Source of the DNA: Bordetella ansorpii
GTDB taxonomy: Bacteria; Pseudomonadota; Gammaproteobacteria; Burkholderiales; Burkholderiaceae_B
DNA: 64,000 nucleotides
NCBI RefSeq assembly: GCF_900078705.1
Contig: NZ_FKIF01000003.1
Location: 62,001-126,000, forward strand
Direction of reading: 5' to 3'
Of the stretch, positions 8,815 to 18,312 are shown one piece after another. The position numbers and the translations under genes were made by a program. The notes under the pieces are model-generated. The model was given only the letters and a program-made list of their open reading frames with translations, did no database searches and had not been told where the DNA came from. Every line of letters starts with the position of its first letter. The stretch's first letter is position 1.

Positions 8815-9404
8815 GTGAACTCCTAGATCATCATGTCTTTGCGCGCAAGCTTTGCCGTCGATGTATTGCCTGGGTGTTACCGGGCTGGGGTTACCGGGGT
8901 AAGGCCAGGATGGCGGCGCGAGACGGACGTTGCTGCCCGCCGGGTGCCCTTTTCCTGGCGCCAGGACTTCTGAGGCGCAAGCAGAGGATGAGATTTGGCA
9001 AACCAAGCATTCTACATCAAAAATAGCCGATGATTCAGACAAGGACGCGGATGAGGCCTGCGCGCCACGCCCGGCGCGCCGCGGCGCGGGGTCTCGATTC
9101 GCCGAACCGGCCAATCGGGCCGATACGGGCCATCCGGAGGAACATCTGGCCCGAGTGCCCGGGCCTGGCCAGCGGGGCAGGACGGACATCGGCCCGGCCA
9201 TCGCCGGCCCGCCGGTGGCGGCGGGTTTCCTGACCGGCCGTTTCGGCAATCGGCCCTCGCCTTTCCTGCCCGGCACGGTATTTCGGGCAATCGGCGCGAT
9301 ACTGTTGTTCCGCATGCCTGCCGAACGGCGCTTCGTGCCCGCCCCGGCAGCGGCGGACGCAACGCCCCCCTCTCGCGTACATCGATCACCTGGAGAACCT
9401 TACC
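8815..9404. other. Intergenic region holding the rplS leader and promoter
   Basis: These 590 bp separate rplS from the divergent hydratase gene. The rplS-proximal 200 bp hold an untranslated leader with two close copies of CGGTAAC, near 8872-8900, and a -10-like TAGAAT at 9009-9014 in an AT-rich patch. The remaining 390 bp are GC-rich, with long open frames but no recognisable protein, and look non-coding. Confidence 0.6.
9009..9014 (-). promoter_or_regulatory. Candidate -10 element of the rplS promoter
   Basis: On the minus strand TAGAAT sits in an AT-rich segment about 195 bp before the rplS start codon. A TTGTCT lies upstream but at a poor spacing (22 bp), so only the -10 element is proposed. 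Confidence 0.4.
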
Positions 9405-10175
9405 TTGGATACGGCGCAACACGAATTTGCCCTGGCCCTGGCATCTGCCTATCGAACGGGCGATGCCCTGGATGCCCAGGTATGGCAGGACAGCGTCAGG
9501 GACACGCCGGCCGCCTACGCGGTGCAGGACGCCGTGGCGGTGGAGATGGGCTGGTGGCTGGCGGGCGAGCTGCCCCGCCATTGGAAATCCGGCGGCGCCT
9601 CGCGATCGGCCACGCTGACGCATGCGGGACTGAGGCCCGATACCGTGCGCGCGGATGGCGCGTCCTATGCGGACCTGCCCCTGCACCAGCCGGGCATCGA
9701 GGCCGAAGTGGCGCTGCGGCTGGGCCGCGACGTCACGCCCGAAGAGGCCGCCACCTTGGACGAGGCCTCGGTGGACGGCCTGATCGATGCAATGACCGTG
9801 TCCATCGAGCTGGTCGACTCACGGCTGATGCAGGCCAGCCAGGCACCCGCCCTGCTGCGCCTGGCAGACAGCCAATCGCATGCCGGACTCGTACTGGGCG
9901 ACTGGACGCCCTACCGGCGGCTGGCCTGGCACCAACAGGAGTGCGAAGTCCGCATCGACGGCGGCGCGGCGCAGATCCATGCCGGCACGCACTCGCTGGA
10001 AGACCCGGCGTGGCTGCTGCCGACTTGGCTGCGCCATCTGACTCGCCACGGCGCAACCGTGCGCTCGGGTACGGTGGTCACCACCGGCTCGTGGAACGGC
10101 GTGCATGCGGTACACGGCGGAATGGCCGTGCAAGTGGCATTTCCCGGCATCGGCGAGGTCAGCTTGCGCGTATGA
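9405..10175 (+). CDS. 2-keto-4-pentenoate hydratase-like protein
   Basis: A 256-aa protein of the fumarylacetoacetate hydrolase/hydratase superfamily. Supporting segments are the early helix with AYAVQDAVA, GIEAEVALRLGRDV (the metal-binding E-x-E region), IELVDSRL, and the C-terminal VTTGSWNGVHAVHGG-x-VQVAFPGIGEVS. In meta-cleavage pathways such enzymes hydrate 2-hydroxypenta-2,4-dienoates. No other meta-pathway gene lies nearby, so the substrate is open. Translation starts at TTG 9405 with GGAG about 10 bases upstream. Confidence 0.72.
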   Translation: MDTAQHEFALALASAYRTGDALDAQVWQDSVRDTPAAYAVQDAVAVEMGWWLAGELPRHWKSGGASRSATLTHAGLRPDTVRADGASYADLPLHQPGIEAEVALRLGRDVTPEEAATLDEASVDGLIDAMTVSIELVDSRLMQASQAPALLRLADSQSHAGLVLGDWTPYRRLAWHQQECEVRIDGGAAQIHAGTHSLEDPAWLLPTWLRHLTRHGATVRSGTVVTTGSWNGVHAVHGGMAVQVAFPGIGEVSLRV

Positions 10176-10208
10176 AGGGGATGGAGCCGTGTGCCTGCGG
10201 GCCGCGGA

Positions 10209-10676
10209 TCAGAATCCCGACGCCGCGCCCAGCCACAACACGCCCGGAATCAGCGCGCCCCACACCGCCACCAGCAGCACGTCGATGACCATGCGGCGAA
10301 CCCCGAGCGCCTGGACGGTGGAGAGGTGACGCACGTCGCCGAGATCGGCGTCGGACGCCGCGCGCTTGGCATCGCGCTTGGCATCGCGCTTGGCGGACGC
10401 CTGCGCTTGCACTTGCGTAGCAGCGTCTTGCGCAGCAGCGTCATCACGCGGCGTCGGCGCGGCGGGCTGGACGGGCGGGAACGGCCACTTGCGCGTGGAT
10501 GGGGTGGCCTGCAACGGTACGGCGCCGAACAACCCCGCCGCCTGGATGGCCTGGGCTTGCGCCTGGACACGTGCCCGCGTACGCATGCCCGACCGGCCCC
10601 AACCCGTGAACAGCCGGCGCACGGACGCACCGTTGATAGGTGCAAGAACGGCGGAAGACAGTGTGGCGATGGTCAT
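10209..10676 (-). CDS. Small membrane-anchored protein of unknown function
   Basis: No family is recognised. The predicted 155-aa protein has an Ala/Gln-rich middle (VQAQAQAIQAAG), a Lys/Arg/Asp/Ala repeat (KRDAKRDAKRAA) and one hydrophobic C-terminal span (about 134-153), which suggests a tail-anchored inner-membrane protein. The repeat is also visible in the DNA as tandem copies of CGCGCTTGGCAT near 10366-10395. ATG 10676 has AGGAG eight bases upstream. It sits alone between the hydratase and radical SAM genes. The start and the reading frame are credible; the role is unknown. Confidence 0.6.
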   Translation of the reverse strand: MTIATLSSAVLAPINGASVRRLFTGWGRSGMRTRARVQAQAQAIQAAGLFGAVPLQATPSTRKWPFPPVQPAAPTPRDDAAAQDAATQVQAQASAKRDAKRDAKRAASDADLGDVRHLSTVQALGVRRMVIDVLLVAVWGALIPGVLWLGAASGF

Positions 10677-10778
10677 GGTGAAGCTCCTGGCTAGGCGTGT
10701 TGTCGTGTTGTCGGATATCAGGACAGCGTGGCGTGGGGAAAACGGGAAATGCAAAAAAGTCGGGTGGGGCGACGGGCC

Positions 10779-12005
10779 TCAATCGAACAGCGATAACTGG
10801 CCCGCGCCCTGCGCCTGCACGGCCAGCGTGGCCGCCGCCATGCGGCGCACGCCCTCATGGAAACGCACCGGCACGGCCGCGATGCCGCCGCCTGCCTTGC
10901 GGGACGGCTTCACGGCGGGCGGCTCGGGCGCCACGAACTGGCTGCAATCGAGCTGGGGACGCACGCCATTCAGGCCGAACTTGCGCACTGCCAGCGTGTA
11001 GCGCTGGCGCAGCAGGTCTGCCCAGACACCGGTGCCACGCATGCGGGTGCCGAAATTGGGATCGTTGCGGCGGCCTTCGCGCATGTCTTCGATGCGGTGC
11101 AGCACGCGCTCGGCGCGATCAGGGAAATGGGCGTGCAGCCATTGCTCGAACACCTCTTTCACTTCCCAGGGCAGGCGCACCACGGTGTAGCCGCTGAAGC
11201 GGGCGCCGGCCTCCGATGCCTGTTCCAGGATGGCTTCGAGGAATTCGTCGTTGATGAAGGGAATGAGCGGCGAGGCCAGCACGCCCACCGGCACGCCGGC
11301 CTGCGACAGCGTGCGCACGGCCTGCAGGCGGCGCCACGGCGCGGAAGCGCGGGGTTCGAGCGTGCGGGCCATCTCGGCGTCCAGCGTGGTGACGCTGACG
11401 AAGGCCATGACCAGGTTGCGCTCGGCCAGGGCGCGCAGCAGGTCGAGGTCGCGTTCGATCAGGGCGTTCTTGGTGACCAGCGTGACGGGATGACCCGTGT
11501 CGAGCATCAGTTGCAGGATGTTGCGCGTGAGGCGCCAGTTGCGCTCGATAGGCTGGTAGATGTCGGTGGCCGACCCCAGGTTGATGGGAGCGACGCGATA
11601 GCCCGGCTTGGACAGCTCGCCGCGCAGGACGTCGACCGCGTTGGCCTTGGCGACGAGCTTGGTTTCGAAGTCGAGCCCAGGCGAGTAGCCCAGGTAGGCA
11701 TGGGTGGGGCGGGCAAAGCAATAGACGCATCCGTGCTCGCAGCCCCGGTAGGGGTTGATGGCGACTTCGAACGGAACGTCGGGGGAGTCGTTGCGCGACA
11801 GGATCGAACGGGCCTGCTCGGCCCGGACCTCGGTGCGCAAGGCAGCCGCGTCGGGGAACATGTCGACCGCGTCGTCTGATACAACGCGGTCGGTTTCCTG
11901 GAAGCGGTGCCGAACATTAGTAACCGCACCCCGACCGCGCAAGGCGGCGGGGGCGGCTGCCGGGGACCCAGAACCGGCGGAAAAAAGGTGATCGGTGCTT
12001 GCCAT
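10779..12005 (-). CDS. PA0069-family radical SAM protein
   Basis: A 408-aa radical SAM enzyme of the group related to spore photoproduct lyase. The 4Fe-4S/SAM motif is RGCEHGCVYCFARP, with C89, C93 and C96. LRGRGAVTN near residue 22, INLGSATDIYQPIER and LVTKNALIERDLDLL are family landmarks. The reaction is unknown. The Pseudomonas aeruginosa homologue PA0069 is a known LexA-regulon member, and here a perfect SOS box lies immediately upstream. ATG 12005 has no ribosome-binding site because the promoter directly abuts it. A GTG at 12092 would place the SOS box inside the gene and is less likely. Confidence 0.85.
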   Translation of the reverse strand: MASTDHLFSAGSGSPAAAPAALRGRGAVTNVRHRFQETDRVVSDDAVDMFPDAAALRTEVRAEQARSILSRNDSPDVPFEVAINPYRGCEHGCVYCFARPTHAYLGYSPGLDFETKLVAKANAVDVLRGELSKPGYRVAPINLGSATDIYQPIERNWRLTRNILQLMLDTGHPVTLVTKNALIERDLDLLRALAERNLVMAFVSVTTLDAEMARTLEPRASAPWRRLQAVRTLSQAGVPVGVLASPLIPFINDEFLEAILEQASEAGARFSGYTVVRLPWEVKEVFEQWLHAHFPDRAERVLHRIEDMREGRRNDPNFGTRMRGTGVWADLLRQRYTLAVRKFGLNGVRPQLDCSQFVAPEPPAVKPSRKAGGGIAAVPVRFHEGVRRMAAATLAVQAQGAGQLSLFD

Positions 12006-12010
12006 GAAAG

Positions 12011-12030
12011 TACTGTACAAAAACACAGTA
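12011..12030 (-). promoter_or_regulatory. LexA (SOS) box
   Basis: TACTGT-N8-ACAGTA matches the E. coli-type LexA consensus at every conserved base. It is the core of a longer perfect 10-bp inverted repeat (12007-12016 and 12025-12034). It covers the -10 element and spacer of the promoter for the radical SAM gene, a position where bound LexA would block RNA polymerase. Confidence 0.88.
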
Positions 12031-12040
12031 CTTTTGGCAA
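12012..12040 (-). promoter_or_regulatory. Sigma-70 promoter of the radical SAM gene, probably leaderless
   Basis: On the minus strand TTGCCA (12035-12040), a 17-bp spacer and TACAGT (12012-12017) form the promoter. The seventh base after the -10 box is the A of the ATG at 12005, so transcription should begin at or next to the start codon. Confidence 0.6.
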
Positions 12041-12105
12041 GCCCCGCAATGCTGTCAGGCGTCGCTTGAATGTACTCCAAGACGGGCGACACGGTACGGA
12101 AATGA

Positions 12106-12155
12106 TTTCCGGCCGCCCGCAGCCCTTGGGCCAGCTAAGCGCAACCGGCCGGAAA
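12106..12155 (-). terminator. Possible terminator hairpin after cysN
   Basis: A 9-bp inverted repeat (TTTCCGGCC / GGCCGGAAA) encloses a smaller GCCC-TT-GGGC stem. It lies 40-90 bp downstream of the cysN stop. No strong T-run follows, so the terminator reading is tentative. Confidence 0.35.
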
Positions 12156-12195
12156 GCCGCGCCAGCAAAGGGTTTGGAGGAAAAACAACAGTCTT

Positions 12196-13494
12196 TTACC
12201 GCAGCATTCCCGCCGCCGCGGTCTGGTGCGTGGCCTCGTCGATCAGGATGAAGGCGCCGTTGGCCGGCAGCGCGTCGTAGCGGTCCACCGCCAGCATTTC
12301 GCGCGTGACCAGCACCACCCTGCCGATATCGTTCATCGACAGCGAACCGTCCGCCTGCGCGACCTCCTGCAGTTCCCGCACGTCGCGCCGCGCGCGCACC
12401 TCGCGGATCTTGGCCGAGGTCAGGCGCGTGCCGTGCTTGAGCAGATAACGGCGCGCGGGATTCAGCGGCTGCGCATCGAGCCAGCACAGCTCGGCCTCGA
12501 ACTCGCGGCCGGTCTGGGCCAACGCATCGGGATGCGCCAGCGTGTCGCCGCGCGACACGTCCACGTCGCGGTCCAGCACCACGGTGATCGAATCGCCCGC
12601 CACCGCTTCGTCCACGTCATCGGCGCCGCGCAACAGGCGTGCGACGCACGCCCGCTGCCCCGAGGGCTGCACCGCCACCGCATCGCCCACGCGCAGCGCG
12701 CCGCTGGCCAAGCGTCCGGCATAACCGCGGAAATCGTCGGCGCGGTCGCCGCCATCGCGCAGCACCCATTGCACCGGCAGGCGCAGCGGCTGGCCGCGCC
12801 CATCGTCGGCCACGGCCAGGTTCTCCAGCAGCGCCAGCAGCGGCGGGCCCTCGTGCCACGGCGTGTGCGGCGAGGCCGTCACCACGTTGTCGCCGTTCAA
12901 CGCCGACAACGGCAGGATGTGGAACCCGTCGATCGCCAGCCGGCGCGCCAGGTCGGCGTAGGCCTCGCGGATGCGCTCGAACACCGCGCGGTCCCACTGC
13001 ACCAGGTCCATCTTGTTGACGGCCACGACGATGTGCCGGATGCCCAGCAGCCTGGCGATCATGCTGTGCCGCCTGGTCTGCGGCAGCAACTGGCCGTCGG
13101 CGGCGCGCGTGGCGTCGATCAGGACGATGGCCGCGTCGGCGGTCGATGCGCCCGTCACCATGTTGCGGGTGTACTGCTCGTGGCCCGGCGCGTCGGCGAT
13201 GATGAACTTGCGCAGCGGCGTGGAGAAGTAGCGGTACGCCACGTCGATGGTGATGCCCTGCTCGCGCTCGGCCTCCAGGCCATCGGTCAGCAGCGCGAAA
13301 TCGATGCCGTCGCCCGCCACGCGCTTGTACTTGGCGCGCGAGATGGCATCCAGTTGGTCGGCGAACACGCCCTTGCTGTCGTACAGCAGGCGGCCGATCA
13401 GCGTGGACTTGCCGTCGTCGACCGAGCCGGCGGTGATCAGGCGCAGCACGCCGTGGCCGGCGCCGCCCAGGAAAGCATCGTTGATGGTGTTCAT
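12196..13494 (-). CDS. cysN: Sulfate adenylyltransferase subunit 1 (GTPase subunit)
   Basis: CysN is the GTPase that drives APS formation by CysD. The 432-aa protein has an EF-Tu-like G domain: GSVDDGKST (23-31), DAPGHEQYTRNMVTGAS, and NKMDLVQWD. Two beta-barrel domains follow. Length matches stand-alone CysN, with no fused APS kinase (CysC) domain. It is the last gene of the cluster, 27 bp after cysD. ATG 13494 gives MNTINDAFLGG, a normal start. Confidence 0.95.
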   Translation of the reverse strand: MNTINDAFLGGAGHGVLRLITAGSVDDGKSTLIGRLLYDSKGVFADQLDAISRAKYKRVAGDGIDFALLTDGLEAEREQGITIDVAYRYFSTPLRKFIIADAPGHEQYTRNMVTGASTADAAIVLIDATRAADGQLLPQTRRHSMIARLLGIRHIVVAVNKMDLVQWDRAVFERIREAYADLARRLAIDGFHILPLSALNGDNVVTASPHTPWHEGPPLLALLENLAVADDGRGQPLRLPVQWVLRDGGDRADDFRGYAGRLASGALRVGDAVAVQPSGQRACVARLLRGADDVDEAVAGDSITVVLDRDVDVSRGDTLAHPDALAQTGREFEAELCWLDAQPLNPARRYLLKHGTRLTSAKIREVRARRDVRELQEVAQADGSLSMNDIGRVVLVTREMLAVDRYDALPANGAFILIDEATHQTAAAGMLR

Positions 13495-13521
13495 ACAGTC
13501 TCTCGTTCGGATGGGCGGGGA

Positions 13522-14430
13522 TCAGAAATAGCCTTCGCGCTTGCGGCGCTCCATGGACGCCTCGGATGTCTGGTCGTCCATGCGCGTGGCGCCGCGCTCG
13601 GTGATGTCGGTGACCGCGGTCTCGGCGATGATGGCGGCCGGGTCGGCGGCATCGGAGGCCACCGGGCAGGTGCAGGAAATGTCGCCCACCGTGCGAAACC
13701 GCACCGGCAGGCGCTCGACCACCTCGCCCTCGGCGGGCGGGGTCAGCGGCGTGACCGGCACCAGCAGGCCCCGGCGGCGCACCACGTCGCGCGCGTGGCT
13801 GTAATAGAGGGAAGGCAGCGCCAGATTCTCGCGCTGGATGTATTGCCACACGTCCAGCTCGGTCCAGTTCGAGATCGGAAACACCCGCATGTTCTCGCCC
13901 GGATGCACGCGCGTGTTGAACAGGCTCCACAGCTCGGGCCGTTGCGCCTTCGGATCCCACTGGCCGAACGAATCGCGAAAGGAAAAAATGCGCTCTTTCG
14001 CGCGGGCTTTCTCCTCGTCGCGGCGCGCGCCGCCGATGCAGGCGTCGAAGCCGAACTCCTCGATGGCTTCCAGCAGCGTCACCGCCTGCGCCGCGTTGCG
14101 CGAATCGGCGGCGTGGCGCAGCACCACGCTGCCGCGCCGGATCGAATCCTCGACGCTGCGAACGATCAGGGTTTCGCCCAGCTCAGCCGCGCGCGCATCG
14201 CGGAACGCGATCACCTCGCCGAAGTTGTGGCCGGTATCGATGTGCATCAGCGGGAACGGAAAGCGGCCGGGACGGAACGCCTTCTCGGCCAGGCGCAACA
14301 GCACCACCGAATCCTTGCCGCCGGAGAACAGCAGCACGGGCTTGGCGCATTCGGCGGCCACTTCGCGCAGGATATGGATCGCCTCCGACTCCAGCCAATC
14401 CAGATGGCTGCGATGGGTCACGACGGACAT
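13522..14430 (-). CDS. cysD: Sulfate adenylyltransferase subunit 2
   Basis: CysD is the catalytic ATP sulfurylase subunit that makes adenylyl sulfate (APS) from ATP and sulfate. The 302-aa protein carries the PP-loop LLFSGGKDS (33-41), HIDTGHNFGEVIAFRD, GGARRDEEKARAKERIFSFRD and the C-terminal ASMERRKREGYF shared by the family. It lies between cysH and cysN on the same strand, matching the CysDN complex. Confidence 0.96.
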   Translation of the reverse strand: MSVVTHRSHLDWLESEAIHILREVAAECAKPVLLFSGGKDSVVLLRLAEKAFRPGRFPFPLMHIDTGHNFGEVIAFRDARAAELGETLIVRSVEDSIRRGSVVLRHAADSRNAAQAVTLLEAIEEFGFDACIGGARRDEEKARAKERIFSFRDSFGQWDPKAQRPELWSLFNTRVHPGENMRVFPISNWTELDVWQYIQRENLALPSLYYSHARDVVRRRGLLVPVTPLTPPAEGEVVERLPVRFRTVGDISCTCPVASDAADPAAIIAETAVTDITERGATRMDDQTSEASMERRKREGYF

Positions 14431-14488
14431 GGTTGTTTCCTCGGTTCGAAGCGAATGCTTGTGTGTTTGATAAGCCCGGGGCGCGCGT

Positions 14489-15253
14489 TCAGCGCGATAC
14501 CACCGGAATCACGCGGTTGCCCGCATGCAGGCCGCACTCTTTCGAGTCGGCGTTCTCCCACCACCAGCGCCCTGCCCGCACGTCCTCGCCGGGACGGATG
14601 GCGCGCGTGCAGGGATCGCAGCCGATGGACGGATAGCCCAGGTCGTGCAACGGGTTGTAGGGAATGTCCAGCGTGCGGATCAGGTGCCAGATCTCCGCCT
14701 CGCTCCAGGCGGCCAGCGGGTTGTACTTGCGCAGCCCGAAGACGGCGTCGTCCTCGGACTCGGGCAATTCGCCGCGCGTGGCGGCCTGGCCGCGGCGCTG
14801 GCCGGTCAGCCAGGCGCTTCGGCCGGACAGCGCGCGGCGCAGCGGTTCGACCTTGCGGATCTGGCAACAGGCCTTGCGCAGCGCGACGCTTTCATAGAAC
14901 GCAAACGCGCCGTGCCCGGCCACGTGCGCGGACACGGCGTCGGCATCGGGCGTCCATACCGCCACGGCGCGGCCATAGCGCGCCTCGATGCGCGGCAGCA
15001 TGGCCAGCGTTTCGGCATGCAGCCGGCCCGTGTCCAGCGTGAAGACCGCAATCGGCAGGCCGCCCTGGAAAATGGCGTGCGCCAGCACCATGTCCTCGGC
15101 CGCCAGCGACGAGGCCAGCGCCGCGTCGGGATGGCGCAGGGCGATGTCTTCCAGGGTGTCCCGCAACGCGGCCCAGCGCGCCGCCACGTCGGCGGCCAGG
15201 GTGCCTGGACACTCGCCGATGGCGGCCGAATACAGGTCGGACCTATCCCTCAT
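14489..15253 (-). CDS. cysH: Adenylyl-sulfate reductase (Fe-S type CysH)
   Basis: This cytoplasmic enzyme reduces activated sulfate to sulfite with thioredoxin. The 254-aa protein has the PP-loop-like start SSLAAEDMVL and LDTGRLHAET. It also has a CC pair (129-130) with C212-x-x-C215, the four-cysteine arrangement that holds a 4Fe-4S cluster in APS reductases. The nucleophile is C240 in KECGLH. Because the cluster cysteines are present and no cysC is seen nearby, APS rather than PAPS is the likely substrate. It precedes cysD by 58 bp. Confidence 0.92.
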   Translation of the reverse strand: MRDRSDLYSAAIGECPGTLAADVAARWAALRDTLEDIALRHPDAALASSLAAEDMVLAHAIFQGGLPIAVFTLDTGRLHAETLAMLPRIEARYGRAVAVWTPDADAVSAHVAGHGAFAFYESVALRKACCQIRKVEPLRRALSGRSAWLTGQRRGQAATRGELPESEDDAVFGLRKYNPLAAWSEAEIWHLIRTLDIPYNPLHDLGYPSIGCDPCTRAIRPGEDVRAGRWWWENADSKECGLHAGNRVIPVVSR

Positions 15254-15383
15254 GTTGCCTCCTCGGCGCCTCGCGCCATCTTCCGTCCAGATATCGCTGC
15301 GCCGCCGCGGCGGCCCGGCAGGCTTGGGCCGCGCGCGCCGCCGCCCAAACGGGGACGATCGCCTTTGCGGCGGCTCGCCGGGA

Positions 15384-16456
<1,073 letters not shown>

Positions 16457-16460
<4 letters not shown>

Positions 16461-17368
16461 GGTGCCGCTTCCTCCAGGCGTGCGGGCAGCGCGGCGGCGG
16501 GCTGGCCGCGCGGTTGCGGGGCGGGCTCGGCGCGCACGGGGCGCGCGCCCTGCCACTGGACCAGGTTCCTGGCCACCAGCGTGACCAGCGCCAGCAGGGC
16601 CAGCAGCGAGGCCACCGCGAACGCCGCCGCGAACTGGTACTCGTTGTAGAGAATTTCCACGTGCAGGGTCATGGTGTTGGTCAGGCCACGGATCTTGCCG
16701 GACACCACCGACACCGCGCCGAACTCGCCCATCGCGCGCGCATTGCACAGGATGGCGCCGTACAGCAGGCCCCACTTGATGTTGGGCAGCGTCACCCGCC
16801 AGAAGATCTGCCAGCCGCTGGCGCCCAGCGTCAAGGCGGCCTGCTCCTGCTCGCTGCCCTGTGCCTGCATCAGCGGAATCAGCTCGCGCGCCACGAAGGG
16901 AAACGTGACGAACAGCGTGGCCAGGATCACCGCCGGCAAGGCATAGACGATCTTCAGGTCGTGATCCTGCAGCCACGGGCCGAACCAGCCCTGCGAGCCG
17001 AACAGCAGCACGAACACCAGGCCGGCCACCACGGGCGATACCGAGAACGGCAGGTCGATCAGCGTGATCAGCACCTGCTTGCCGCGAAACTGGAACTTGG
17101 TGACGGCCCAGGCCACGGCCACGCCGAACACCAGATTGACCGGCAAGGCGATGGCGGCCACCAGCAGCGTCAGCTTGATGGCTTCCCAGGCATCGGGCTC
17201 GGTGACGGCGGCCAGGTAGAGTTCCCAGCCCTTGCGGAAGGCCTCGGTGAAGACGGATGCCAGCGGAATCAGCAGGAACAGCGCCAGGAAACCCAGCGCC
17301 AGCGCGATCAGCAGGCCACGCACCCAGGGCGGCTCGGATAGATGCGGGGGACGCGGGGCGGCGCTCAT
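16457..17368 (-). CDS. cysW: Sulfate ABC transporter permease CysW
   Basis: This is one of the two inner-membrane permeases for sulfate. The 303-aa protein has about six hydrophobic spans and the coupling-helix motif ([32 protein letters not shown]) that contacts CysA. The stretch [18 protein letters not shown] is typical of CysW. The start is taken as ATG 17368 ([18 protein letters not shown]); an in-frame ATG at 17422 would overlap the cysT 3' end. It sits between cysT and cysA. Confidence 0.95.
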
Positions 17369-17402
17369 CGCGGCCTCCCGATGACAGGTGAGTGGGAACG
17401 CG

Positions 17403-18284
17403 TCATGCCAGCCTCCCGCCACGGCGCTGCCGCCAGCCTTGCAGCAGGTTGATCAGCAGCAGCAGGACGAACGAGATGACCAGCATCACCGTGGCGAGGG
17501 CCGCCGCGCCCGTGTAGTCGAACTGTTCGAGCTTGACGATGATGAGCAGCGGCGTGATCTCGGACACCATCGGCATGTTGCCGGCGATGAACACCACCGA
17601 GCCGTACTCGCCCACCGCGCGCGCGAAGGCCAGCGCGAAACCCGTCAGCAGCGCCGGCAGCAGGGCCGGCAGCAGCACGCGCCGCACCGTCTGCCAGCGG
17701 CCAGCGCCCAGGCTGGCCGCGGCCTCCTCGATCTCGCGCTCGACGTCCTCCAGCACCGGCTGCACCGTGCGCACCACGAAGGGCAGGCCGATGAAGACCA
17801 GCGCGATGACGATGCCCAGCGGCGTGAAGGCCACCTTCAGGCCCAGGCCCTCCATCAAGGGCTTGCCCAGCCAGCCGTTGGGCGCGTACAGCGCGGTCAG
17901 CGCGATGCCGGCCACGGCCGTCGGCAAGGCGAACGGCAGGTCGACCAGCGCGTCGATGATCTTCTTGCCCGGGAAGCGGTAGCGCACCAGCACCCAGGCC
18001 ACGATGGCGCCGAACACCAGATTGACGGACGCGGCCAGCAGCGAGGCGCCGAAGGTCAGTCGATAGGAGGCCACCACGCGCGGCGAGGCCACCGTCTCCC
18101 AGAAACCGCCCCAGCCCAGGCCGGCGCTCTTGATCGGCAGCGCGGCCAGCGGGATCAGCACCAGCAGGCACAGATACACCACCGAGTAGCCCATGGAAAT
18201 ACCGAAACCCGGCAATACGCCGGACCGGTTGCGTCGCGGGCGGGCGAGGGCTTGCGCCCCCGCCGCCGGATTGGCTGCCGCCAT
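17403..18284 (-). CDS. cysT: Sulfate ABC transporter permease CysT
   Basis: This is the second sulfate permease (also called CysU), 293 aa with about six membrane spans. The coupling motif [32 protein letters not shown] and the family hallmark [18 protein letters not shown] are visible. The N-terminal 25 residues are a soluble Ala/Arg-rich tail. It follows the binding-protein gene by 28 bp and precedes cysW by 34 bp, the standard sbp-cysT-cysW-cysA order. Confidence 0.95.
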   Translation of the reverse strand: MAAANPAAGAQALARPRRNRSGVLPGFGISMGYSVVYLCLLVLIPLAALPIKSAGLGWGGFWETVASPRVVASYRLTFGASLLAASVNLVFGAIVAWVLVRYRFPGKKIIDALVDLPFALPTAVAGIALTALYAPNGWLGKPLMEGLGLKVAFTPLGIVIALVFIGLPFVVRTVQPVLEDVEREIEEAAASLGAGRWQTVRRVLLPALLPALLTGFALAFARAVGEYGSVVFIAGNMPMVSEITPLLIIVKLEQFDYTGAAALATVMLVISFVLLLLINLLQGWRQRRGGRLA

Positions 18285-18312
18285 GGCTGCGTCTCCATCC
18301 TGTTCCCGGCGG

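Noticed and set aside
9016-9404. Open frames in the gap between rplS and the hydratase gene
   Set aside because: No start with a ribosome-binding site, no domain, and Arg/Pro/Ala-rich translations in several frames at once.
12006-12092. N-terminal extension of the radical SAM protein to GTG 12092
   Set aside because: It would place the SOS box and promoter within the coding sequence, and the added residues do not look like the family.
12226-15042. 938-codon plus-strand frame opposite cysN, cysD and part of cysH
   Set aside because: Low-complexity Arg/Ala/His-rich translation typical of antisense frames in GC-rich DNA; the minus strand encodes three clear enzymes.
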